Positions 18,356 to 26,190 of a DNA stretch of 64,000 nt are shown one piece after another. This DNA is from Deltaproteobacteria bacterium (lineage in GTDB: Bacteria; Desulfobacterota; Syntrophobacteria; Syntrophobacterales; Syntrophobacteraceae), in assembly GCA_021777755.1 (NCBI GenBank), contig JAJYDE010000016.1, positions 1 through 64,000 of the forward strand. The letters are read 5' to 3'. The position numbers were made by a program, and so were the translations under genes. Position 1 is the first letter of the stretch; each line of letters starts with the position of its first letter. Under the pieces are notes generated by a model that was given only the letters and a program-made list of their open reading frames with translations, had not been told where the DNA came from and searched no databases.

Positions 18356-18730
18356 ATGCCTATCTACGAGTACCTGTGCGGGAAGTGCAAGCGAAAGTCT
18401 GAAATCATAACCTTCAGCGTCTCGGAAACCGTTGCCCTCCAGTGCCGCCACTGCGGCGGCTCGGACCTCCACCGTGTCCCCTCCAGGGTGAGGGTGAGAA
18501 TGTCGGAGGAAACTCGAATGGAGCGCCTGGCCGATCCGGCCCGCCTCTCGGGGCTCGATGAAACCGACCCCAAGAGCATGGCCAGATGGATGAAGTCCAT
18601 GAGCAAGGAAATGGGCGAAGAGATGGGCGATGATTTCGACGTGGACCAGGCGATGGACGAGGCGATGGCGGAAAAGGACTCCATGGGGGGCCGCGGAGGC
18701 GATATGAGCCCCGGCGGCTTTGATGAATGA
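18356..18730 (+). CDS. FmdB-type zinc ribbon protein
   Basis: 124 residues. The N-terminal MPIYEYLCGKCK plus LQCRHCGGSDLHRV gives the CxxC...CxxC FmdB/CxxC_CXXC_SSSS zinc ribbon, a presumed regulator. The remainder is Met/Glu/Asp-rich (KSMSKEMGEEMGDD) and probably disordered, ending in Gly-rich sequence. The ATG at 18356 follows GGGAGGTTTTGCCGA. Its stop overlaps the start of the downstream pseudouridine synthase gene. Confidence 0.85.
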   Translation: MPIYEYLCGKCKRKSEIITFSVSETVALQCRHCGGSDLHRVPSRVRVRMSEETRMERLADPARLSGLDETDPKSMARWMKSMSKEMGEEMGDDFDVDQAMDEAMAEKDSMGGRGGDMSPGGFDE

Positions 18731-19698
18731 AAAGGATCGAGGCCCCGCACTCCCCTCGGCACTCCGGGCCGGGGAGCGGCGGGGGGATGTCCGAATTCAG
18801 GTGGCGCGCCGGCGAAAAAGAAAAGGGGCTGGAACTGGTTGAGGCCGTTTCGGGCTATCTCGCGATTACAGAAAAGGAAGCCTCGGATCTCATAGACTTC
18901 GGCTCCGTATATGTTTGCGACCGGATGGAGCGCAATCGCTCAGCCAAGCTTTCCGGAGGCGAGCAGATCGTCGCCGATTTGGGCGCTCGGGGCGCCGGCA
19001 GGTTCTATGAAATCGATCCCTCCCGGGTGATTTTTCGTGACCGCTTTCTGCTTGCCTACGACAAGGAAGCAGGCATTGCGAGCCAGCAAGTCCCTTTCGA
19101 CGCTTACAATAACGTCTATGCGGCCATTGTTCGCCATCTGGGGGCACGCAGGAGCGGGGAGGGCTACGCCGCCCTCCACCACAGGCTCGACCGGGAAACG
19201 AGCGGTCTGCTGCTCTTCTGCCTTGCCCGCAAAGCCAACGAGCCGTTGGCCGCGGCATTCCGGGAAAGAAAAGTAAAGAAGGATTATCTGGCCTGGGTGG
19301 AGGGCTTTGTCCAAAACGATTCCTGGTCCTGCGAGGCCCCCATCGGCAAAGCGGGTGGAAAATATAAGGCGGTAAGCCGCGGCCAGGGCAAAAGCGCCGC
19401 GACCTCCTTTACAGTGTTGTGCCGCCAGGAGGGCCGCTCTTTGGTCATTGCCTCCCCGCATACCGGCAGAACCCACCAGATAAGAATTCACCTGGCCCTA
19501 GCCGGCCATCCGGTTGCAGGCGACCGGGCCCACGGCGCAAACCCCGCCGGACGTCTCTACCTGCACGCCTGGAGACTGAGGCTGAAACACCCGGTTTCCG
19601 GTGAGCTCCTTTCCCTGGAAGCCCCGGTCCCGGCCGGCTGGCCGGATGCGTCCGAAATGGATTCCTTGCCGCCCTGTTCGGGTGATCAGGAAAAATGA
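18727..19698 (+). CDS. RluA-family pseudouridine synthase
   Basis: A 323-residue RNA-modification enzyme. The catalytic motif HHRLDRETSGLLLF contains the active-site Asp and RTHQIRIHLA is the conserved C-terminal motif. An S4-like RNA-binding segment (KEASDLIDFGSVYV) precedes it. The ATG at 18727 overlaps the previous gene's stop by four bases (ATGA), suggesting coupling. An internal ATG at 18787 with a G-rich leader is an alternative start that would remove a Pro/Gly-rich N-terminus. Target uridine unknown. Confidence 0.9.
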   Translation: MKRIEAPHSPRHSGPGSGGGMSEFRWRAGEKEKGLELVEAVSGYLAITEKEASDLIDFGSVYVCDRMERNRSAKLSGGEQIVADLGARGAGRFYEIDPSRVIFRDRFLLAYDKEAGIASQQVPFDAYNNVYAAIVRHLGARRSGEGYAALHHRLDRETSGLLLFCLARKANEPLAAAFRERKVKKDYLAWVEGFVQNDSWSCEAPIGKAGGKYKAVSRGQGKSAATSFTVLCRQEGRSLVIASPHTGRTHQIRIHLALAGHPVAGDRAHGANPAGRLYLHAWRLRLKHPVSGELLSLEAPVPAGWPDASEMDSLPPCSGDQEK

Positions 19699-19758
19699 TC
19701 ATTACCTGACAAGGCCGAAATAGGCGGGCGGATAGCGGAGCGGAGTCGGAAGGGGGGG

Positions 19759-19798
19759 CATGGCGGGCGAAAAGTCTTGCTCTTTTGCGCCCGCCATG
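19759..19798. terminator. Strong hairpin between converging genes
   Basis: CATGGCGGGC (19759-19768) is exactly complementary to GCCCGCCATG (19789-19798), with further pairing of GAAAAG and CTTTT inside. It sits between the ends of the pseudouridine synthase and lipase genes and could stop both transcripts, although no long T-run follows. Confidence 0.5.
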
Positions 19799-19866
19799 AC
19801 GGTTGTGGATGGGGATATTCCGTTAATTAATTCATTTTTGTCATATTTCCGGCAGAGCCCTTGGCC

Positions 19867-20862
19867 TCATCCCTTGATCAGGCGACCGACAGCCTGCATT
19901 TCGTTTTTGAAGGCCGGAATCTGCAAATCTCCAACGTCGAAAACTTCCCCGCTCATATTGCCGATGCCGTCGACGATCGGATTGCTCGGATTCAGCCTGA
20001 CATTGAGGTCATGAGCCTGAACACCGGGCAGGTGAAATTCGGCAACCATTTCGACAAACGGCCACGGGTCCAGCTCCAAACCCCACCAGGTCAGTCCGAG
20101 AGCGTAATTTTGCAGCGCCGTCTGGTCGGAGGTCGAGCCGAGGAAGGCCATCGAGCCGAAATGAGGGGCCCGGCCTCCTCCGGCCACGTAGGGCGGGGCG
20201 CAGGGCTGCTCGGCATGAATATCGGAGGCGAAATTGGGGACCGGGTCGCCATCGGTGACGGTGCAAACGAAATTGGCGCCAGTGACTCCGGGTGCCGGTT
20301 GAAACACTATGCCCGGGGGCTCGAAGGCGATCCCTGAAAGGCCCGTTTGAGAAGCCACATACTCGGCTTCGGCGCCGCCAAGAGAATGCCCGGTAACGAA
20401 GATGTCGGAGACGCCGTATCCCTTCGCTCGGGCAAGGGCTATGACCTGCCAGGCAAAATTGAGGGAAGTCCCGAAAACCGATGGTTGTGTGCCGTTGTCG
20501 TCATCATTTAGAACGATTTTCACATCGGTAAACAACTGCATTGCGCCGCCAATCGGGTCCCACAGGAAGTTGAGGCCGCCGGTTGTGCCCTGGAAAGCGA
20601 TAACGACCTGGTGTTCGGCTGTGACATACACGTAGGAAACCGCCCCGTTGGCCTCGTCCACCAGGGTGACGGGCTCACCGTTGTTTGTAAAATAAGTCAT
20701 TCCGGCCGGCACGGTATTTATAAGATAGACGCAGTTGATTGCATTCAAAAACTCCGAAACGGTTGGCGTGCCCGCGGCCCGGGCGGTCGCCGCCCCCCCG
20801 AGAGTAAAAGACAAAATAGCCAAAGTTGTAACGAAGACGCCATGAAGATTTGGTATTTTCAT
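19867..20862 (-). CDS. Secreted class 3 lipase-like hydrolase
   Basis: 331 residues with a signal peptide (basic start, hydrophobic VTTLAILSFTLGG, cleavage near ARAA, residue 30). The fold is alpha/beta-hydrolase class 3 lipase: nucleophile in VTGHSLGGAEA (S160), Asp in DGDPVPNF (D206) and a probable His in VQAHDLNVRL (H284). QGTTGG is the oxyanion-type segment. It should act outside the cytoplasmic membrane on an ester or lipid of unknown identity. The ATG follows a GGGGGAG ribosome-binding site. It is apparently monocistronic. Confidence 0.85.
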   Translation of the reverse strand: MKIPNLHGVFVTTLAILSFTLGGAATARAAGTPTVSEFLNAINCVYLINTVPAGMTYFTNNGEPVTLVDEANGAVSYVYVTAEHQVVIAFQGTTGGLNFLWDPIGGAMQLFTDVKIVLNDDDNGTQPSVFGTSLNFAWQVIALARAKGYGVSDIFVTGHSLGGAEAEYVASQTGLSGIAFEPPGIVFQPAPGVTGANFVCTVTDGDPVPNFASDIHAEQPCAPPYVAGGGRAPHFGSMAFLGSTSDQTALQNYALGLTWWGLELDPWPFVEMVAEFHLPGVQAHDLNVRLNPSNPIVDGIGNMSGEVFDVGDLQIPAFKNEMQAVGRLIKG

Positions 20863-21364
20863 GCAATTCTCCCCCTGTTAAATGATGATTGACCTGAACG
20901 CGGCTTTTTTCTTGCCGCATCTTTGAATGCCGGGCAGACCTTGCGAGAGGTCGCACCGGCTGCCGTCGAGCTGAACATGGCGGGCGCAAAGGCCCGCCGG
21001 CCAGCTTTTCGCCGTTGTTTTGCAGGGGCTGTCGGGGAGAGGGAAAGCTTGCTCTTCGTAAGATTGATCATTGGTGCCCCCGTCTGGTCTTCATCCAGTC
21101 CACACCGGGTGTTAACGGTGGCCATGCCCCGCCAAGGCCGGTGCAATGGAACTCGAAAGCGGAAGAATGGCGTGAGAGTGAAAATCGAGAACAGGGGAGA
21201 GCGGGTATAGAAAACGAAGTCGAACGGGAACTGTTAAGTATGCGTTACGTTCCTGTTTCGGTTCGACGATAGCAAAGTCCCCTGGAGCTTGCAAGAGATT
21301 TGTGGGGTATTTGCGGCAATCGTCTTTGGTGTCTTGTTGGGAAGGAGCTTCGGGCAGCTCTTCG
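20863..21364. other. Intergenic region without a supported gene
   Basis: About 500 bases between two leftward genes. A hairpin, GGCGGGC (20979-20985) with GCCCGCC (20992-20998), is present, and its left flank resembles the hairpin on the other side of the lipase gene. Open frames here lack ribosome-binding sites and have shadow-like composition. Confidence 0.5.
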
Positions 21365-22222
21365 CTAGAGGTCGTCGGGCTGGCCGGAGGATTTTTCGGC
21401 AAGCGCCAGATCATAGTTTGCGTTTCCGAGGAGCCGGTCGAAATCGAACAACAGCTTCACTGTCTGGTTAATCTTGACCATGCCCAGGAGGCAATCGAGG
21501 TAGGGGGTGAAAAAAGGCGGGGGCTCTTCAATCATCTCGTAATCCAGAAGGATGACTTCAGAGACGGAATCCACCAGAATCCCGACGATGCCGATACCCT
21601 CCTTGCGCTTCACTTCCACGTTGATGATGCATGCGCGGTCGGAGCAATCCGATCCTTCCAGGCCCAATTTTCGCTTCAAATCTATTACTGGAATGACTTT
21701 CCCCCTGAGATTCATGATTCCCAGGACATAATCGGCGGCATTGGGCACCGGAGTGATGGGTAATAATTGTATGATTTCACGAATTTTAAGAATTGCGAGT
21801 CCATATTCCTGGTTGGCAATGGAAAAGAACTGGTACTTTCCGGTCATGGACTGCCGTTTCTGCCTGAGTATTTTTTCCTGTTTTTCCCTGGTAATGTCCA
21901 GTGTGGAGCCGATTACGAAAGCGATCTTTCCGTCGTCTTCCATTATGATCTGGCTGTACTCCATCAGCCAATGGATCCGGTTGTGTTTGTCGATGATGCG
22001 GTACTCGCGGGCATAGGTCTTGTTGCTTTTGAGCGCCTTAATGAAGATGGCCTTGTTTTTTTCCTTGTCTTCGGGGTGGATCAGGGACGGCCAAAGGCCC
22101 CTGTCGGCGGAAAAATCCTGCCAAGTATACCCGGTAACTCTTTCAACGGCGGCTCCGTAGAAATCAACCGAGCCGTCCGCATGACCTTTGTAAGTAACCA
22201 CGATGGTTTCTTCTTCCTGCAT
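21365..22222 (-). CDS. PAS-CheW fusion protein
   Basis: 285 residues in two parts. Residues ~10-115 are a PAS domain (YGAAVERVTGYTWQDF, HPEDKE, FVIGSTLDITREK). Residues ~125-265 are CheW, with KYQFFSIANQEYGLAI, VLGIMNLRGKVIPVIDL and the SEVI/LLDYEMIEEPP segment. CheW normally bridges chemoreceptors and CheA; here a sensory PAS domain is fused directly to the adaptor. No receptor, CheA or flagellar gene lies in the window, so its partner is elsewhere. The ATG follows GGAGGAATTTGTTCC. No heme- or flavin-binding residue can be assigned with confidence. Confidence 0.9.
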   Translation of the reverse strand: MQEEETIVVTYKGHADGSVDFYGAAVERVTGYTWQDFSADRGLWPSLIHPEDKEKNKAIFIKALKSNKTYAREYRIIDKHNRIHWLMEYSQIIMEDDGKIAFVIGSTLDITREKQEKILRQKRQSMTGKYQFFSIANQEYGLAILKIREIIQLLPITPVPNAADYVLGIMNLRGKVIPVIDLKRKLGLEGSDCSDRACIINVEVKRKEGIGIVGILVDSVSEVILLDYEMIEEPPPFFTPYLDCLLGMVKINQTVKLLFDFDRLLGNANYDLALAEKSSGQPDDL

Positions 22223-22362
22223 GGAACAAATTCCTCCAAGAGGGATGATGGAAGTCGGTTGTTTCCGACAATGGGAAAATCGGCAAATTCCCTGAGAATC
22301 TACAACAATTTTTTAGGAGGGGGCGAAGGAGCGGTCAAAAAAAGGGCCGATGGAAACCTCTT

Positions 22363-23415
22363 TCAAAGCCGGGCCATTTCGACCTTCAGTTCTTCAGCCT
22401 CTCCGCGGAGCAGCGGATAGGCGCAAGAGTGGCCGGTGTAATTGCGTACAATCATCTGCCGGTCGTTTATTTCGCGGATCATGTTCGGCAGAAGCGGGAG
22501 TTTACCTCGGCCTCCGGGCAAGTCGACGACGAATTGGGGCATCGCCAGCCCGGAAATCCGGTTGCGAAGCATCCGAAGGATCTTTAAACCGGTGCCGAGC
22601 GGGGTTCGAAAGTGCGCCGTGCCGGCGGTAAGATCCATCTGCATCAGGTAGTATGGCCGTACGCGGATGGCCAGCAGCCTGTGAAAGAGTTCCGCGAGGA
22701 TCTCTTGGGAATCGTTTACGCCGCGAAGCAGCACGGTCTGGCTTCCAAGGGGGATACCGGCCTTCGCCAGGGTGGAACAGGCCCGGGCGGATGCCTCCGT
22801 AATTTCGGCCGGATGGTTGAAATGAATATTGATGTAGAGCGGGTGAAACTTGGAAAGCATCCTCGCGAGCCGCTGGGAAACGGCGCCGGGCATGGCGCAG
22901 GGGACACGGCTTCCGATTCTGATAACTTGCACATGCCTGATCTCGCGCAGCTTTCTTAAAATCTCGTCGAGAAGTTCCTCGGGAAGAAGCAGCGGGTCGC
23001 CCCCCGACAACAGAACATCGACGATCTGCTCTCGGCGCGCTATGTAGTCCAGGGCCGGTTTGAGGTCGGGCGGGGTTTGAGGCGACCCGTCGTCGTCAGG
23101 CCACCTCCGCTTGCGGGTGCAGAACCTGCAATGTAGCGCGCAACGGTCGTTTACCAGCCACAAGACCCGGTTCGGGTATCTGTGCACCAGGTTGGGCGCA
23201 ACCGACAGCTCTTCCTCGGCCAAAGGGTCCTCGAAGCCGGAAAGGTCGGATATTTCCCTGGTATCGGGGACGACCTGTTTCCAGATGGGGTCTTCCCGGG
23301 TTGTAATGAGTCCTTCGAAGTAGCCGTTCAGCCTGAACGGGTAGCGGGCGGCAACAGGTTCAAGAGGAGCGGAATCGATTGACCACTTTTGTGCGAAATC
23401 GTCGAACGAAAGCAT
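22363..23415 (-). CDS. kamA: KamA-family radical SAM aminomutase, probably lysine 2,3-aminomutase
   Basis: 350 residues. The radical SAM cluster motif is CALHCRFC (C92, C96, C99). LSGGDPLLL and HFNHPAEIT are family hallmarks. Two Asp residues (D261 in MDLTAG, D298 in VVDLPGG) and a PLP-binding Lys (K305 in GGRGK) have exactly the spacing of D293, D330 and K337 of clostridial lysine 2,3-aminomutase, so lysine is a plausible substrate and beta-lysine the product. It is shorter than the 416-aa clostridial enzyme, lacking part of the N- and C-terminal arms. EpmB-like action on elongation factor P is the main alternative, but no epmA or efp is nearby. The ATG follows TGGAGAATCC. Confidence 0.8.
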   Translation of the reverse strand: MLSFDDFAQKWSIDSAPLEPVAARYPFRLNGYFEGLITTREDPIWKQVVPDTREISDLSGFEDPLAEEELSVAPNLVHRYPNRVLWLVNDRCALHCRFCTRKRRWPDDDGSPQTPPDLKPALDYIARREQIVDVLLSGGDPLLLPEELLDEILRKLREIRHVQVIRIGSRVPCAMPGAVSQRLARMLSKFHPLYINIHFNHPAEITEASARACSTLAKAGIPLGSQTVLLRGVNDSQEILAELFHRLLAIRVRPYYLMQMDLTAGTAHFRTPLGTGLKILRMLRNRISGLAMPQFVVDLPGGRGKLPLLPNMIREINDRQMIVRNYTGHSCAYPLLRGEAEELKVEMARL

Positions 23416-23574
23416 GGATTCTCCAGGGCAAGATCATGGAAGGGGTAAATTAAACACGACTCTGCTTTGAGGTAAACTGATATTTATTGAGGGGAAGACA
23501 TGGCGGGAGTTTTTTGCTAGATTGACTTGTTCGGCAGAGTTTTTTTCAACAAGAAGTCGGAGTGGATTCATCCC

Positions 23575-24546
23575 ATGCGCGCAATGATTCTGGCCGCGGG
23601 CCTCGGCACACGGCTTTTGCCTCTTACCCGTTCCCGCCCCAAGGCCCTGACGCCCCTTCGAAATGTCACAATGGTCGAATTCTGGATCGAAAGGCTTGCC
23701 AGGTGCGGATTCGACGGTGTATTTGTCAATGCCTTTCATCAGAAGGAACGCCTTGGCGCCGAGATTTTGGCGGGAAGATGGCCTGTTTGCGTTGAAGTGC
23801 TGAATGAGCCTTTTCTTTTGGGGACCGGAGGAGGAATCCTTGCCGCGGCCGAACATGCCGGTGAGGCGCCCTTTGCCGTGGTGAATGTTGATGTTTTGAG
23901 CAATGCCGATCTGGGAGCCCTGTACAGGATGCACCGGCTTTCGGGGGCCGGTGTGAGCCTGCTTTTTCACGACTGCCCCCGATTTAACAACGTGGCGGTA
24001 AGCCAAGACCGATTCGTTTTGGGTTTTGGAGGCGAAGCCAAAGAGATTGTAAAAAAAACTGAAGGCGCCCGGATGCTGACCTTTACGGGAATTCATTTCG
24101 TAACGCCTTCGGTTCTGTGCGGCCTTGCCTCGGGGGCTGCGTACGACATTATCGGGATCTACCGGGACTTGATCGCCAAAGGAGAGCCTCCCGGGGCGCT
24201 TTTCCAAAAGGGTCTTTTCTGGCGGGAGATGGGTTCGGTTGAAAGCTACGCCAACCTCACCGGGGAGATCGCCGGGTTGGCGCCGGCTCTTTTCGACCCG
24301 ATTCCAACGGGTGAGCTTGTAACGATCGATCCTCAAGCGCGCATCGACCCGGGCTGTCGCCTGGAGGGGTCGATTGCGATCGGCCGGGGCACGATTGTCC
24401 GTGAAGAGGTGAGCCTGGAAAACGTGATACTTTGGGAAAATGTGGTGATAGAGAAGGGCAGCCGCTTGAAGGACTGCATTGTCGCCGACGGGATGCGGGT
24501 TTGCGGTGTACACAGCGGGAAAATATTTGCGCCGGAGCCTGCGTGA
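23575..24546 (+). CDS. Sugar-1-phosphate nucleotidyltransferase, MurU-like with left-handed beta-helix tail
   Basis: 323 residues. The nucleotidyltransferase signature MILAAGLGTRLLPLT is at the N-terminus, with Lys in RSRPKALTP, NEPFLLGTGGG and the metal-binding VVNVDV. After residue ~240 there are hexapeptide-type repeats (IDPGCRLEGSIAIGRGT), so it is longer than Pseudomonas MurU. With the overlapping kinase gene it resembles the AmgK-MurU peptidoglycan-recycling pair that makes UDP-MurNAc, but another NDP-sugar is possible. The ATG at 23575 is chosen because it begins the conserved motif; GGAG lies about 12 bases upstream. Confidence 0.8.
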   Translation: MRAMILAAGLGTRLLPLTRSRPKALTPLRNVTMVEFWIERLARCGFDGVFVNAFHQKERLGAEILAGRWPVCVEVLNEPFLLGTGGGILAAAEHAGEAPFAVVNVDVLSNADLGALYRMHRLSGAGVSLLFHDCPRFNNVAVSQDRFVLGFGGEAKEIVKKTEGARMLTFTGIHFVTPSVLCGLASGAAYDIIGIYRDLIAKGEPPGALFQKGLFWREMGSVESYANLTGEIAGLAPALFDPIPTGELVTIDPQARIDPGCRLEGSIAIGRGTIVREEVSLENVILWENVVIEKGSRLKDCIVADGMRVCGVHSGKIFAPEPA

Positions 24547-25601
24547 AATCGACTATCGTTATTAGCCCGGAGTTGGAGGAGTTGCTCGAAACGGCCGCCG
24601 GTCTGCCGCGGTCCTCTGAGAATATCAGGGTCGAGCCTCTTTGCGGCGACGGGTCGGACAGGAAATTTTTCCGGATTTTCCTTGGTCGCCGCTCTCTTAT
24701 CGGGTTGATTTCGCCTCGGCGGGCAGAAGCGCCTCTTATCGACGAAAACGACTCCTACCTGATGATAGGAAATCACCTGTGCTCCAGGGGACTGCCCGCG
24801 CCCCGCATTCTTCATGCGGACACCTCCGGGGGGAAATTTCTTCTCGAAGACGCGGGCGACCTGCATTTGCAGGCATATGTACTTTCGCACCCGCCACGTC
24901 TTGAGCCGATCTACGGCCATGTGATCAGGATGCTCGGAGCCCTTCACACCAGGGCCCACCAGGGCTTTGAACCGCGGTTTTGCTTCGATTCGGCTCTATA
25001 TGACCCCGCTTTCGTCTACGAGCGGGAGTTGGAGTATTTTCGCAAATCCTTTGTAAATGTCTGCATGGGGTTTGAAACCCGCGCAGAGGAACTCCGGGAA
25101 GATTTCGAGGCCATAGCCGAAGAGGCGGGGATGCGGGAGAGTTCTTTCGTGTTTCACCGCGACTTTCAGAGCCGCAACATCATGGTCCGCGGCGCCGGAC
25201 TCCGGCTGATCGATTTTCAGGGCATGAGGTTCGGGCCCGCGGTCTATGACCTTGCCTCGCTTCTTATCGACCCTTATGTTAAGCTCCCCGAGCGCTCGCA
25301 GGAAAGGCTCCGCGAGGCGTACTGGTCTTCGGTCGGGCGCCGATTCTTCTTTTCCAGGACCGAGTTCATGAAAAAATACGAATCGGTACGGTTGGCCCGA
25401 AACCTCCAGATCCTCGGGGCTTTCGGTTTTTTGGGGGTAACGAAGAAAAAAAGGCAGTTCTTACAACATGTTCCCTTTGCTTTCCGGCAACTTTCGCTGC
25501 ATTTGTCCCGGGCGCAAAGAGCGCGGTTTCCCCGGTTGGCCGGCCTTGTGGAGGCCATCGGCAGGCGTGGTTTCGGCTTCCTTGCGTCCAAGGGTGCATA
25601 A
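24543..25601 (+). CDS. Aminoglycoside-phosphotransferase-fold sugar kinase, AmgK-like
   Basis: 352 residues from a GTG codon that overlaps the stop of the previous gene by four bases (GTGA). The kinase core shows VFHRDFQSRNIMV (HxDxxxxN catalytic loop) and LIDFQGMRFGPAVYDLASL (the DFQG magnesium site). Proteins of this pattern beside a nucleotidyltransferase include AmgK, which phosphorylates the anomeric hydroxyl of MurNAc and GlcNAc. Tight overlap argues that kinase and nucleotidyltransferase act in sequence. True aminoglycoside resistance is unlikely. Confidence 0.85.
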   Translation: MKSTIVISPELEELLETAAGLPRSSENIRVEPLCGDGSDRKFFRIFLGRRSLIGLISPRRAEAPLIDENDSYLMIGNHLCSRGLPAPRILHADTSGGKFLLEDAGDLHLQAYVLSHPPRLEPIYGHVIRMLGALHTRAHQGFEPRFCFDSALYDPAFVYERELEYFRKSFVNVCMGFETRAEELREDFEAIAEEAGMRESSFVFHRDFQSRNIMVRGAGLRLIDFQGMRFGPAVYDLASLLIDPYVKLPERSQERLREAYWSSVGRRFFFSRTEFMKKYESVRLARNLQILGAFGFLGVTKKKRQFLQHVPFAFRQLSLHLSRAQRARFPRLAGLVEAIGRRGFGFLASKGA

Positions 25602-25705
25602 AATCTGGTGACATGATCGCTGTTATCTGTTATATGGCCTGCACTGCATTTTGATGGTCCGGCATAGCCCCGGATCTTTTTATTTTTGCCGCCATGGAGA
25701 TTGAG

Positions 25706-25852
25706 ATGGGTTCCAAAACTCAAAAGACTGAAAAAATCAGATACCGGAAACGCACTTCGAATAAGATCAACATGAAAACCGCTCAGAAGCAGGTTCGTCA
25801 AAATCTCGATACCGTTGCCAAATTGGAAAAAGAAAACCGGGCCGAGGCTTGA
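25706..25852 (+). CDS. Small basic protein, 48 aa
   Basis: The ATG at 25706 follows GGAG with a six-base gap. The product is very basic (KTQKTEKIRYRKRTSNKINM) with a helical C-terminal part (RQNLDTVAKLEKENRAEA). Composition suggests nucleic-acid or ribosome binding, but no family is recognised. An upstream ATG at 25694 is in frame and would add four residues; the chosen start has the better ribosome-binding site. Confidence 0.5.
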   Translation: MGSKTQKTEKIRYRKRTSNKINMKTAQKQVRQNLDTVAKLEKENRAEA

Positions 25853-26190
25853 GAAGTTGAGCGCGGGCGAAATCCCGTACTTCGGCCCTGCGGCGCTTGC
25901 ACGCCCGGCAGGGTCGATGCGGGGCGGCTCGCGTGCGAAGATGTTTGAAAAGTGGCTCGTATCAATACAGGCCCCTCCTTTCGCCATACCTCCCGCGACC
26001 CGCCGTTCATTCATGATATGGAAACGACTTCCAGGGTATGAATACTCCTTTCCAAAGTATCTATAAATTGAATTTTCAAGTATACTTTTCATCCTAATAC
26101 CAATTTTTGTCGATTTAAGGAAAATAGAAGGCTACTTGTGCTCGGTGCCTCCGGGACCGACGAGTGTTACGACGATTTGTGGAGCGTCGA
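25853..26190. promoter_or_regulatory. AT-rich upstream region of the hybrid kinase gene
   Basis: The last 150 bases are AT-rich and contain a perfect 10-bp palindrome, AAGTATACTT (26078-26087), close to a TATAAATTGAATTTT stretch. This is the likely promoter/operator zone for the sensor kinase. The first 200 bases show nothing I can name. Confidence 0.35.

Noticed and set aside
20923-21210. Rightward 95-codon frame between lipase and PAS-CheW genes
   Set aside because: Arg/Ala-rich, no ribosome-binding site, crosses a hairpin and has no recognisable motif.
23500-23530. Sigma-54-like TGGCGG...TTGC upstream of the nucleotidyltransferase gene
   Set aside because: The spacing between the GG and GC elements is two bases too long for sigma-54.
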